From assembly GCA_037178625.1 (NCBI GenBank), contig JAWZXG010000042.1:1-64000 (forward strand): a DNA stretch of 64,000 nucleotides, written 5' to 3'. The DNA is from Skeletonema tropicum (Eukaryota; Bacillariophyta; Thalassiosirophyceae; Thalassiosirales; Thalassiosiraceae). Shown here one piece after another: positions 41,465 to 53,321 of this stretch. Within the stretch, counting starts at the first letter, position 1. Every line of letters begins with the position of its first letter. The notes below the pieces were generated by a model, which had not been told where the DNA came from, searched no databases, and saw only the letters and a list, made by a program, of their open reading frames with translations. The translations under genes were made by a program, and so were the position numbers.

Positions 41465-41560
41465 CTTGCTAATTGATGATGGTAAGCTTTGACAAGATTC
41501 TGACAATGAAGTACTTTTGAACTTTGTTCTTGATGGTGTCGTCAAATCGGCGAGAGGAAA

Positions 41561-41947
41561 GTGCGGAGGGTGGCATCAAGTTTCAGTACCGTACCTGTGA
41601 AATTCGCATTCGCGAGAAGAGAACTCGCCGGCCACAAACATGCATGGCGAGACGTCGCGCTCCGGAGAGGGTACTTATCATCGAAGTCATTACAGTGCAC
41701 TGGTAAGTCCTTTGGCATCATCAATACCGCACAAGCGCCAAGCCAGGTTGCTGACAATTCCGATGTAGATGATGAGCTCAACAGAATGGCGGCAGTAGCT
41801 GCGGATGATCTTTCCGATGATGGACTTGATGCTGGAGTGGAGGCTGCCATCGATATGCCTCCTTCTTCGAGCTGGTTGTTGAAACTCTCGAGAAGAAATC
41901 GTTCGACAGAGAGAATGCATTCAAACGACGAGTGGGAATATATGTAA
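41561..41947 (+). CDS. Uncertain small open frame, divergent from the zinc-finger gene
   Basis: A 128-codon frame opening at a GTG. The first in-frame ATG is at about 41785, inside the sequence NRMAAVAADDLSDDGLDAGVE. Composition is acidic then basic, with no recognised domain. The Asp/Glu-rich stretch with regular hydrophobics looks protein-like. It could be a 3' exon of a gene with an upstream intron (GTAAG at 41703) or chance. Weakly supported. Confidence 0.3.
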   Translation: MRRVASSFSTVPVKFAFARRELAGHKHAWRDVALRRGYLSSKSLQCTGKSFGIINTAQAPSQVADNSDVDDELNRMAAVAADDLSDDGLDAGVEAAIDMPPSSSWLLKLSRRNRSTERMHSNDEWEYM

Positions 41948-42627
41948 CAGAAATTTTAAAGTACGTCTGGTGGGCCCTCAAGAGGCGACATTATCTACAC
42001 TAAGTGATAACGAACATGTGCTGCAGTAGCTATTATTTCCCAGATCGCACCCCATCCCACTTTAAAGCCAATGTCGGTAACTTCCAGGGAGGAACAGATG
42101 AAGCCGATAACTATTCTGGAATAAGATTGACTGACTTCGCTACAAGCTGGAGCAACTGTGTCGATACTCTTGGGCATTCCAAGCCAACAGTGACGTACAA
42201 GTGCCAGTCATCTTCAGGAGGCCTATAAATCTATGAAGTAGGGTGGTAGAGACAGCCACTCTTCTTCCTCACACCAAGGCTATCTCACAGTGCTCCTGCA
42301 AGAATAACTGGTAATAATGTTCACACATCGTAACCGCTCTACTGAGCGCACAGACGTATTCTGAATAATATTTGATTGATAAACTGCTATGGAGTAGCAT
42401 TTGTGCACTATGTGAAGTAAACGTCCTAATCTAAGTTGAAAAATATAAAATATTGTATCATCACTTTCAAATCATAAGTTGTACATGATTGAAAGCTTAT
42501 GAGGCAGTATGTAGTTCAGGCCATAACAATTGCACATTTACAACAATTAGACAAAAGTTCTACTAACAAATACTGGTCGAAGACCCCTAATCCTAATACG
42601 TTGTAGCGCATAACTACCAAGCTTCAA
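41948..42627. other. Intergenic; includes the start of the duplicated MDR unit
   Basis: Plus frame 42004-42228 is unrecognised. From about 42475 the sequence matches the 3' flanks of the other two MDR genes (45850-46000 and 50360-50516), so the triplicated unit starts here. Confidence 0.5.
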
Positions 42628-44478
42628 TCATCTAACATTATCCACCGGAACATGTTGTGTTGAGTCAAGTTCTTCCCAAGGAAGGACAACAATCGTCCCA
42701 TTGGGAAGACCCTTCTCCACCAACTCTTGCGCTCTGGGTACTTCATTCAAAGCTATCCTGCGCGAAATCTTTGGATTGATCTCTTTGTTCCGGAGTTTCA
42801 CAAGCAAGTATCTGAATTCGTGCTCAAACATTCGAGGATCATCTCGGAATGACTTGTTCACGTCATAGAATGATACTTCCGGAAACATGGGGGAAGTATA
42901 AGTAAATCTAGACCAGGATCTGCCCATTCGGTCAAAAATAGATCCATGGTCACGTAGAGGGGGGTTGATGGTGCATACGAGCTTGCCATCACAATTCAAA
43001 GCCTCGTATGAAGATTCATATCCATCCAAGCATAGAGTATCAATGACCAAATCCATCTTTCCACTTAGTTTGGCAAATTTCTTCGGTTTGTTAGGGAGCC
43101 AAATTGCTCCCATCTTTTCCAAAAACTCGCGATGAGATTTGTCTGCCGTAGCCACAACATTGGCACCTTCCTTCAATGCCAATTCTACCAAGGCTTGACC
43201 GACTGGGTCGGAACCACCAATGATCAGCACCTTTGCATCTGTGTACGGGAATCTGTTCGTCCTACCTAGATTGAGCATTTGATATGCTGACATGTAACTC
43301 TCCACCAAACAGAGGGCGTCATCACATGGAACATCGGGAGAGATGGGTATAGCTGAACTGGCAGGGATAGAGATGAATCTGGCATTTCCCCTGCCATTTG
43401 GGGTCAAAGCAACAATTCGATCACCAACTTGGATCATGTTTTTCTTGCGAGCCATCCTCCCTACACGAATGACTTCACCCACGATTTGTCGACCAGGGAC
43501 TTCTTGGTTACCGGAGGATCTCTCGAGGTGATCTTGGATTGTAACCGTAGACGCCTTCGTACACAAGGAGAAGAAATATGCCAGTGACGCTATTGAGAAA
43601 AAGGAAAGCAAAATGAAGCGCATCAACCAAGCCAAGCACCACTTTCGACTTACCTCTACCTTCACTAAAACGTGATCACTCCTATCTGGACGACGTGGTG
43701 CATTTGGATATAGACGTAATCTCAAGCTCACCGGTGTGTCACTCGCATAAATATCTGCATAAATATCAAGTTGTCCTTTGTGCTTATTTAGCTCAGCACT
43801 TCTATCCACAGTATCAATCTCTTCGTTCTTCTTCGCCAGAACATCAGACGAATTCTCATAATCCGCTGCGAACAACCAAGCCGAGACTGCACTCACAGCA
43901 GGCATTTCATTGGGGGCAGGAGATGCCAAAGACATTTGGTCTACGGCACTTTCATTGTCTGGATCTTCCAAGCCATCTGTGACTAATGCTACAGGGGATT
44001 CAGTTGTCTTACTCTTTTCTGACTCCTTTCGCTTCGAATCTTTGGGCGGCTTAGCTGGGTCCGGAGTTGCCATGGTAAATTCGGTTGCCATGGTAAATTC
44101 GTCATCTGTGTAACTTTCATTATCACCATCTCCAAAACCACCGAAAAACCCACAATCATTCCCATCTTCAAAATATGCCTCTGTATCCCATGATCCCTCG
44201 CTAGCGCCGCTGTAGAAGGAGCTTTCTTCCGTGATATCAGGCGATACATTTCCAGAGCCGCGATGCTTACTTTGTTCTTGCCGCATGGCATTCTTCGGAC
44301 GAAACCCTTGATAACCTTTGTCTGCTTGTGTAGTGGAGCTGGTCTTGTTTTGTTTCGAGCCTTTAGAACTACCGAAGCTAAGGAAGCCTTTGCTACGCCG
44401 GCTACCGGCGGTATTACTGCTGTCTCGCTGGTCATCACTGTTGGTTGACTCAGTCTTATTTCGAGAGAACAACCTCAT
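42628..44478 (-). CDS. MDR-superfamily oxidoreductase with disordered N-terminal half, paralogue 1
   Basis: Exons are 43654-44478 and 42628-43554, with a 99-bp intron (donor GTAAGT, acceptor ACGAAG). The product is 583 aa. The first 250 residues are Ser/Lys/Asp-rich and end in a short conserved part (DITEESSFYSGASEGSWDTE, later VSAWLFAADY). The MDR (quinone-oxidoreductase/zinc-independent alcohol-dehydrogenase type) core starts at HVLVKVE, joined across the intron to ASTVTIQDHL. Then come VPGRQIVGEVIRVG, MIQVGDRIVAL, and the NAD(P)-binding Rossmann motif LIIGGSDPVGQALVELA (about 385-401). No structural-zinc Cys cluster is seen. The intron read in frame imitates a membrane helix; splicing removes it and restores the MDR consensus. 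Substrate unknown. Confidence 0.85.
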   Translation of the reverse strand: MRLFSRNKTESTNSDDQRDSSNTAGSRRSKGFLSFGSSKGSKQNKTSSTTQADKGYQGFRPKNAMRQEQSKHRGSGNVSPDITEESSFYSGASEGSWDTEAYFEDGNDCGFFGGFGDGDNESYTDDEFTMATEFTMATPDPAKPPKDSKRKESEKSKTTESPVALVTDGLEDPDNESAVDQMSLASPAPNEMPAVSAVSAWLFAADYENSSDVLAKKNEEIDTVDRSAELNKHKGQLDIYADIYASDTPVSLRLRLYPNAPRRPDRSDHVLVKVEVSRKWCLAWLMRFILLSFFSIASLAYFFSLCTKASTVTIQDHLERSSGNQEVPGRQIVGEVIRVGRMARKKNMIQVGDRIVALTPNGRGNARFISIPASSAIPISPDVPCDDALCLVESYMSAYQMLNLGRTNRFPYTDAKVLIIGGSDPVGQALVELALKEGANVVATADKSHREFLEKMGAIWLPNKPKKFAKLSGKMDLVIDTLCLDGYESSYEALNCDGKLVCTINPPLRDHGSIFDRMGRSWSRFTYTSPMFPEVSFYDVNKSFRDDPRMFEHEFRYLLVKLRNKEINPKISRRIALNEVPRAQELVEKGLPNGTIVVLPWEELDSTQHVPVDNVR

Positions 44479-44689
44479 CCCCAACGATTTTGCCTCGTAG
44501 GTAGTTGTTGGTTACGACTTTACTTGCTTCACGGATTTGATAGCACTGGAAGTTCTATCACCTACAATTGCTACTTTCGAGAGATAAATATTTGAGTTTG
44601 ATGGCTTCTCAGCGCAGCAGGGTTCTCAGAAGCTACTTACGAGTCTACGAAAAATTTGCTCGCCTATTACATATGGCCAACAAGAATTA

Positions 44690-45830
44690 CATATCAACGG
44701 GGGAATTCGCTATTCCGTGTATTTTCCCGGTGTCACTTTCTTATCACTTGTACACTTTTTCTTGGAATTTTGTCTCAATTGAAGTTTGGTGTCCTTGTTA
44801 TCCGTAGGCCGTGGAGATGCCTTCTGCGCAAGATCTTGGGACAATAACACGCCCGCTGCTGCAGCAAAGCAACAACTCGGTCTCAAGCTCACGAAGGGCA
44901 AAGACGTGATGAAACCCGAAGCATACGAGATAATTACAGAGCATTTGAAAGTGGAGAGAAAGATTCAATCATCTCATGCCTCTTTTGGACTAGAACTTAA
45001 TGAGGAGCAGTGAGAACTGTTTGAATGTGAAAATGTTAAACATTGAATTTGAGGAAGCTGACTTGAAGTTTGCATTCGAGAAGGAAAGCAGCATGAGGCA
45101 TGCACGGCCCATAGCACCTCGCCAATCAAGAAAAGCCTCACATCGCCTCATATCTGTCTCGTGCTGTTCGCAAGGTAAATCTTTGCATGTCTGGCACCAA
45201 TCAGTATACTAGGTACAGTAGTCGAATGCGAATGCATGATCTCTTTCAGGAAATGAAGGATGATGTGCACGACATTGGGATCAACTAGCAAGAACTTGGT
45301 ACTCATTCTACTCGAAAGGCATCGGTAGTATGGCCGCCAATGCCGGCACTTGGGCCCTTCGATTGTTGCCTTATATCTACGAGCGGGCTGGAAGCTTGGA
45401 GGTCTGACGGAGATGTATCGCTTTCGTCAAGACGCAGGTGATTTGAATGTGGTAAGAAGAGCTGCCTGTCTCGATATCGAGACAAAATAGTTTGGATATC
45501 GCCACCACCATACGACTGTTCGGACTTGGACCAAGATGGCAAGCTTGCGGCAATGGCAATGCAATGGCCAAAGCTGACCGCTGGCTGAAAGAGCGCATTC
45601 CAAAGTTTTGGGGATCACAAAACAACAGCAAGAGGCAGAGAATAATCTTGTGTAGGTCTACATTTAATGTACGTTTTACATCAACAACTTCATTCGTTTC
45701 AATGCTTTTACTTTGCTTGGTCTGGAGTGGGGGCACGAGCGGACACCTTGGAGACAAATTATCCGGTTGAAAGAGCCTTTTGTACTCGGTGAAACTTTTA
45801 CACCGGAGTTAATCCACTCGTACTATTATC
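44690..45830 (+). mobile_element. Crypton-like remnant, copy C
   Basis: Partial, diverged copy of the units at 32574-36700. It keeps DAFCARSWDNNTPAAAAKQQLGL, LTKGKDVMKPEAYEIITEHL, then GTHSTRKA (HxxR intact here) and, in another frame, YLRAGWKLGGLTEMYRFRQDAGD. A one-base loss after HSTRK and several stops disable it. It lacks the 5' third of the unit. It lies exactly between MDR paralogues 1 and 2. Confidence 0.65.
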
Positions 45831-46000
45831 GTACTGATCTTGTGAAGTTGTACAAAATGATAGAAAGCTTAAGAGGCAGTAGTTCAGGCCATAAAGATAA
45901 CACATTTACACACACCAATTAGACATAAGTTCTACTAACAAAATGCTGGTCGAAGACCCCTGACCCTAATACGGTGTAGCGCATAACTGCCAAGCATCAA

Positions 46001-47857
46001 TCATCTCACATTATCCACCGGAACATGTTGTGTTGAGTCAAGTTTTTCCCAAGGAAGGACAACAATCGTCCCATTGGGAAGACCCTTCTCCACCAAATTT
46101 TGCGCTTTGGGTACTTGATTCAAGGCTATCCTGCCAGAAATCTGTGGATTGATCTCTTTGTTCCGGAGTTTCACAAGCAAGTATCTGAATTCGTGCTCAA
46201 ACATTCGAGGATCATCTCGGAATGACTTGTTCACGTCATAGAATGATACTTCCGGAAACATGGGGGAAGTATAAGTAAATCTAGACCAGGATCTGCCCAT
46301 TCGGTCAAAAATAGATCCATGGTCACGTAGAGGGGGGTTGATGGTGCATACGAGCTTGCCATCACAATTCAAAGCCTCGTATGAAGATTCATATCCATCC
46401 AAGCATAGAGTATCAATGACCAAATCCATCTTTCCACTTAGTTTGGCAAATTTCTTCGGTATGTTAGGGAGCCAGATTGCTCCCATCTTTTCCAAAAACT
46501 CGCGGTGAGATTTGTCTGCCGTAGCCACAACATTGGCACCTTCCTTCAATGCCAATTCTACCAAGGCCTGACCGACAGGGTCGGAACCACCAATGATCAG
46601 CACCTTTGCATCTGTGTACGGGAATCTGTTCGTCCTACCTATTGAGCATTTGATATGCTGACATATAACTCTCTACCAAACAGAGGGCGTCATCACATGG
46701 AACATCGGGAGAGATGGGAATAGCTGAACTGGCAGGGATAGAGATGAATCTGGCATTTCCCCTGCCATTTGGGGTCAAAGCAACAACTCGATCACCAACT
46801 TGGATCATGTTTTTCTTGCGAGCCGTCCTCCCTACACGAATGACTTCACCCACGATTTGTCGACCAGGGACTTCTTGGTTACCGGAGGATCTCTCGAGGT
46901 AATCTTGGATTGTAACCGTAGACGCCTTCGTACACGAGGAGAAGAAATATGCCAGTGACGCTATTGAGAAAAAGGAAAGCAAAATGAAGCGCATCAACCA
47001 AGCCAAGCCAAGCACCACTTTCGACTTACCTCTACCTTCACTAAAACGTGATCACTCCTATCCGGACGACGTGGTACATTTGGATATAGACGTAATCTCA
47101 AGCTCACCGGTGTGTCACTCGCATAAATATCCGCATAAATATCAAGTTGTCCTTTGTGCTTATTTAGCTCAGCACTTCTATCCACAGTATCAATCTCTTC
47201 GTTCTTCTTCGCCAGAACATCAGACGAATCATCATAATCCGCTGCGAACAACCAAGCCGAGACTGCACTCACAGCAGGCATTTCATTGGGGACAGGAGAT
47301 GCCAAAGACATTTGGTCTACGGCACTTTCATTGTTTGGATCTTCCAAGCCATCTGTGACTAATGCTACAGGGGATTCAGTTGTCTTACTCTGTTCTGACT
47401 CCTTTCGCTTCGAATCTTTGGGCGGCTTAGCTGGGTCCGGAGTTGCCATGGTAAATTCGGTTGCCATGGTAAATTCGTCATCTGTGTAACTTTCCTCATC
47501 ACCATCTCCAAAACCACCGAAAAACCCACAATCATTCCCATCTTCAAAATATGCCTCTGTATCCCATGATCCCTCGCTAGCGCCGCTGTAGAAGGAGCTT
47601 TCTTCCGTGATATCAGGCGATACATTTCCAGAGCCGCGATGCTTACTTTGTTCTTGCCGCATGGCATTCTTCGGACGAAACCCTTGATAACCTTTGTCTG
47701 CTTGTGTTGTGGAGCTGGTCTTGTTTTGTTTCGAGCCTTTAGAACTACCGAAGCTGAGGAAGCCTTTTCTACGCCGGCTACCGGCGGTATTACTGCTGTC
47801 TCGCTGGTCATCACTGTTGGTTGACTCAGTCTTATTTTTTCGAGAGAACACCCTCAT
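46001..47857 (-). pseudogene. MDR-superfamily oxidoreductase, paralogue 2, frameshifted
   Basis: Same exon plan (47030-47857 and 46001-46925, intron 104 bp with a 5-bp tandem CCAAG addition). Compared with paralogues 1 and 3, two bases are missing at 46640-46641 (CCTATTGAG against CCTAGATTGAG). The frame stops just after SAYQMLN, before the Rossmann motif. The rest of the sequence is more than 95% identical to paralogue 1 by eye, so inactivation is recent or the gap is a sequencing error. Confidence 0.75.
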
Positions 47858-48069
47858 CCCCAACGATTTTGCCTCGTAGGTAGTTGTTGGTTACGACTTT
47901 ACTTGCTTCACGGATTTGATAGCACTGGAAGTTCTATCACCTACTTACAATTGCTAATCTTGAGAGATAAATTTTTGAGTTTGTTGGCTTCTCAGCGCAG
48001 CAGGGTTCTCAGAAGCTACTTTCGAGTCTACGAAAAATTTGCTCGCCTATTATGGCCAACAAGAATTAT

Positions 48070-50340
48070 CAACGGGGGAATTCGCTATTCTGTGTATTTT
48101 CCCGGTGTCACTTTCATATCACTTGTACACTTTTTCTTGAAATTTTGTCTCAATTGAAGTTTGGTATCCTTATTATTTACAGGATATTGCTTGGCTGGTA
48201 TTTGTGAACTGGTATTGTATGGTAAGAGTTTTTCTGTGATAAAAATATCCTCACATCTCACATCTGATGATGACAGCTCACTCTTCCTCTTGCTACAGTT
48301 GAAGAGGATGAAGAGTTAGGATTCCAGTGGACTGCCTTAGCGGCGATGCACGTAAAAAAGTGTTCACCAAAATTATTCAAAATTTCGTCACACTGCACGC
48401 TGCCTACACCGCTCCATGTCAACGGCGACCATCAACATGGACATGGCACCCTATCACCCTAACCACTATCCAACTCACAATCACCACCGAAAAAGATGCC
48501 GAATCCAAAGAAGTCAAAGGACCGCCCTAACAAGAAGGCGCCGGCGAAATCCTCGCTGCGAATGCTTCCCGCAACACTCTCTCCTGCTGCCGAAAGTGCA
48601 AAGGCATCCATCCACCGATCGTGTTGAAAAGATCCTTAGTGATATGATTTAGAAAAAGAGTTTTGTTGATGAAGGCAGCGTTCTAACTTACCTCATTCGG
48701 TTTGGTACGTCTTTTCGATAACCGCAAAGAAAATGAACGATGAGCACCTGGAAAAGATGACCGATGCTGACAATGAAATCAGAACCGAAATGATCGCAAG
48801 AGGACGACTCTCCGAAATTATATCGCCGATGCTGTTGACCCGCTCAAACCATTGCGTGATAAGCAACACCACATCATTTTCCTCAGGATAGATGGGGTGA
48901 AGCTCTTGATTATGATAAAGTTGTGGAGTACAAATGACTACTAAGTTTAATGTTGCTGTGGTTGAACGTTCATGCGCTGAGAAGTACATGAAGGCGCTGA
49001 AAATAACAGATGAAATCACCCCCGACATGGTAGTCGAAGATGGTAGAGTCTTCTTATCGGTAGATCAATATAATAGAATACGCAGTGCAATTGCTTGGGT
49101 CTACAAAGTAGCAAGAGTGGAGATATGATGAAACCCGAAGCATACGAGATAATTGCAGAGCATTTGAAAGTGGAGAGAAAGATTCAATCATCTCATGCTT
49201 CTTTTGGACTGGAGTTTAATGAAGAGCAGTGAGAACTGTTTGAATGTGAAAATGATAAACATTGAATTTGAGGAAGCTGACTTGAAGTTTGCATTCGAGA
49301 AGGAAAGCAGCATGAGGCATGCACGCCCATAGCACCTCGCCAATCAAGAAAAGCCTCAAATCGCCTCATATCTGTCTCGTGCTGTTCGCAAGGTAAATCT
49401 TTGCGTGTCTGGCACCAATCAGTATACTAGGTACAGTAGTCGAATGCGAATGCATGATCTCTTTCAGGAAATGAAGGATGATGTGCACGACATTGGGATC
49501 AACTAGCAAGAACTTGGTACTCATTCTACTCGAAAGGCATCGGTAGTATGGCCGCCAATGCCGGCACTTGGGTGTCACAAGCAAATAGGACCGGTATTGA
49601 TTGTGCAACTAGAGCCAGAAGAGACCACTAGGAACACGGATATCATGGTGACTAAGCTTAAGAGCTAAAGAAGTGGGCTATTCCCAAAGGTGATGAAGGA
49701 GCACCAACGTGCGACGCCATCTTGTGTGAGAGGATCAATCACGGGTTCTTACCGTGGTTGCTACTTGACACGTGTGAACAGGAAGAATGACTGTCGTAAC
49801 GGTATTGGAATACCGGAAGAGAGTCATATCCTGTGACATTGGGCCCTTCGATTGTTGCCTTATATTTATATCTACGAGCGGGCTGGAAGCTTGGAGGTCT
49901 GACGGAGATGTATCGCTTTCGTCAAGACGCAGGTGATTTGAACGTGGTAAGAAGAGCTGCCTGTCTCGATATCGAGACAAAATAGTTTGGATATCGCCGC
50001 CATATTTCGACTGTTCAGACTTGGACCAAGACGGCAAGCTTGCGGCAATGGCAATGGCAATGCCAATGGCAATGGCAATGGCCCAAGCTGACCGCTGGCT
50101 GAAAGAGCGCATTCCAAAGTTTTAGGGATCACAAAACAACAGCAAGAGGCAGAGAATAATTTTGTGTAGGTCTACATTTAATGTACGTTTTACATCAACA
50201 ACTTCATTCGTTTCAATGCTTTTACTTTGCTTGGTCTGGAGTGGGGGCACGAGCGGACACCAAAGAGGCAAATTATACCCCGTTGACAGGGCCTTTTGTA
50301 CCCGGTGAAACTTTTGCACCGGAGTTAATCCACTCGTACT
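48070..50340 (+). mobile_element. Crypton-like remnant, copy D, with a MITE insertion
   Basis: Longer degenerate copy between MDR paralogues 2 and 3. It keeps KFNVAVVERSCAEKYMKALK, then VEDGRVFLSVDQYNRIRSAI (better preserved than in units A and B) and the distal recombinase part after the insertion at 49573-49838. A GC-rich ATGGCA minisatellite is expanded near 50046-50082. Confidence 0.65.
49573..49838. mobile_element. 266-bp MITE with TTGGG target duplication
   Basis: Ends are TGTCACAAG and CCTGTGACA (inverted). TTGGG flanks it at 49568-49572 and 49839-49843. The empty site (CACTTGGGCCCTTCG) is present in copy C at about 45346-45360. CCGGTATT is also repeated inward of both ends in inverted orientation. 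No coding capacity. Confidence 0.85.
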
Positions 50341-50516
50341 ATTATCGTACTGATCTTGTGAAGTTGTACAAAATGATAGAAAGCTTGAGAGGCAGTAGTT
50401 CAGGCCATAACAATAACACATTTACACACACCAATTAGACATAAGTTCTACTAACAAAATGCTGGTCGAAGACCCCTGACCCTAATACGTTGTAGCGCAT
50501 AACTACCAAGCTTCAA

Positions 50517-52482
50517 TCATCTAACATTATCCACCGGAACACGTTGTGTTGAGTCAAGTTTTTCCCAAGGAAGGACAACAATCGTCCCATTGGGAAGACC
50601 CTTCTCCACCAAATTTTGCGCTTTGGGCACTTGATTCAAGGCTACCCTGCCAGAAATCTTTGGATTGATCTCTTTGTTCCGGAGTTTCACAAGCAAGTAT
50701 CTGAATTCGTGCTCAAACATTCGAGGATCATCTCGGAATGACTTGTTCACGTCATAGAATGATACTTCCGGAAACATGGGGGAAGTATAAGTAAATCTAG
50801 ACCAGGATCTGCCCATTCGGTCAAAAATAGATCCATGGTCACGTAGAGGGGGGTTGATGGTGCATACGAGCTTGCCATCACAATTCAAAGCCTCGTATGA
50901 AGATTTATATCCATCCAAGCATAGAGTATCGATGACCAAATCCATCTTTCCACTTAGTTTGGCAAATTTCTTCGGTTTGTTAGGGAGCCAAATTGCTCCC
51001 ATCTTTTCCAAAAACTCGCGATGAGATTTGTCTGCCGTAGCCACAACATTGGCACCTTCCTTCAATGCCAATTCTACCAAGGCCTGACCGACAGGGTCAG
51101 AACCTCCAATGATCAGCACCTTTGCATCTGTGTACGGGATTCCGTTCGTCCTACCTAGATTGAGCATTTGATATGCTGACATATAACTCTCTACCAAACA
51201 GAGGGCGTCATCACATGGAACATCGGGAGAGATGGGTATAGCTGAACTGGCAGGGATAGAGATGAATCTGGCATTTCCCCTGCCATTTGGGGTCAAAGCA
51301 ACAACTCGATCACCAACTTGGATCATGTTTTTCTTGCGAGCCGTCCTCCCTACACGAATGACTTCACCCACGATTTGTCGACCAGGGACTTCTTGGTTAC
51401 CGGAGGATCTCTCGAGGTAATCTTGGATTGTAACCGTAGACGCCTTCATACACAAAGAGAAGAAATATGCCAGTGAGGCTGTTGAGAAAAAGAAGAGCAA
51501 AACGAAGCGCATCAACCAAGCACCACTTTCGACTTACCTCTACTTTCACTAAAACGTGATCACTCCTATCTGGACGACGTGGTGCATTTGGATATAAACG
51601 TAATCTCAAACTCCCCGGTGTGCTACTCGCATAAATATCTGCATAAATATCAAGTTGTCCTTTGTGCTTATTTAGCTCAGCAGTTCTATCCACAGTATCA
51701 ATCTCTTCGTTCTTCTTCGCCAGAACATCAGACGAATTATCATAATCCGCTGCGAACAACCAAGCCGAGACTGCACTCACAGCAGGCATTCCAATGGGGG
51801 CAGGAGATGCCACAGTCGTTCCATCTACGGTACTTTCATTGTCTGGATCTTCCAAGACATCTGTGACTAATGCTCCACGACCATCTGCCTCATCCAAAGA
51901 GCCTCCTTCGCTACCACTTTTGTTGGAAGTTTCATTCGGTGTATCTGATGTAGTCAACCCAAAGACATTCATAAGTTGAGAAGAATATCCAACAGGGGAT
52001 TCAGTTGTCTTACTCTGTTCTGACTCCTTTCGCTTCGAATCTTTGGGCGGATTAGCTGGGACCGAAGTTGCCGTGGTGAATTCGGTTGCCATGGTAAATT
52101 CGTCATCTGCGTAACTTTCCTCATCATCACCATCTCCAAAACCACCGAAAAACCCACAATCATTCCCATCTTCAAAATATGCCTCTGTATCCCATGATCC
52201 CTCGCTAGCGCCGCTGTAGAAGGAGCTTTCTTCCGTGATATCAGGCGACACATTTCCAGAGCCGCGATGCCTACTTTGTGCTTGCCGCATGGCATTCTTC
52301 AGACGAAACCCTTGATAACCTTTGTCTGCTTGTGTTGTGGAACTGGTCTTGTTTTGTTTCGAGCCTTTAGAACTACCGAAGCTGAGGAAGCCTTTGCTAC
52401 GCCGGCCGCCGGCATCGTTGCTGCTGTCTCGCTGGTCATCACTGTTTATTGACTCAGTCTTATTTCGAGAGAACACCCTCAT
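50517..52482 (-). CDS. MDR-superfamily oxidoreductase with disordered N-terminal half, paralogue 3
   Basis: Exons are 51538-52482 and 50517-51443, with a 94-bp intron. The product is 623 aa. It keeps an intact Rossmann motif (LIIGGSDPVGQ) and full MDR core. The N-terminal half has an extra segment of about 40 residues absent from paralogues 1 and 2 (LMNVFGLTTSDTPNETSNKS and following). This probably represents the older state or an independent expansion. Start at ATG 52482 (MRVFSRNKTES), as in the paralogues. Confidence 0.85.
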
Positions 52483-53321
52483 CTCCAACGATTATGCCTC
52501 GTAGGTAGTTGTTGGTCACGACTTTACTGACTTAACGGATTTGATATCATGGGAAGTTCTATCACCTACTTACGAATGCTACTCTCGAGAGATAAATATT
52601 TGAGTTTGTGGTCTTCTCAGATACTACGAGTCAATGTCGAAAAATTTGCTCGCCTATTATTGATTGCAAAAGATTGCAAAAATTTGTTCGTTATCACTGA
52701 GCATAGATAATATCGCCTTTTGAGGGCGCACCAGACGTACTTGAAAATTTCTGTTTCTGGCCAAATATGTTCATTTCGTCACTGCGCCACCATTTTGTGA
52801 GGGGAGTATACTTGCGCAAGACAGCGGACGAGAATGAAGACTCGAAAGTTAGAAGTGTCTTTTCTTCGCACAGGAAACTCACAAATTACTTAGTGATGGA
52901 AAAACGCTGCTTCGTTGAGTGGATGTCATAAGCAAATTAGAACAACTCTTTTGACAATGAAGCTTTGTTTCTATCAAACGATTATTTGTCACCTATGAAG
53001 GTGGCGGGCCAACCACAACAACATCGACACGTAAAGGTGCTTTGTTTTACAAGAATACTAGAAAATTGGATCATCAGGCTGGGGAACTCGTCATTTGCTC
53101 TAGAGGTTGCTATCCATCCCATAAAATATGTGAATCCATCTCATTGTCGTATGAAAGGTGTGAAGATAGTGAACTTTGATACGACAATTAACAACTTCTC
53201 TCTTGCAGCTGTGTTGGCCTGGCTGCTGCTCTAGCACAGTGCATCTGTCGGCATACGACAGAAACTTCAAATGAAAGCGCATTTGGATCCTTCAACATAT
53301 ACCTAATATTTTATCCTTCTT
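52483..53321. other. Intergenic, nothing recognised
   Basis: The first 150 bp match the 5' flanks of the other MDR genes and then diverge. Plus frame 52965-53234 and minus frame 52694-52882 have no recognisable domain. Confidence 0.4.

Noticed and set aside
43555..43653. Apparent membrane helix in the middle of the MDR proteins
   Set aside because: It is intron sequence read in frame. GTAAGT donor and AG acceptor are present in all three paralogues, and splicing restores the MDR consensus.
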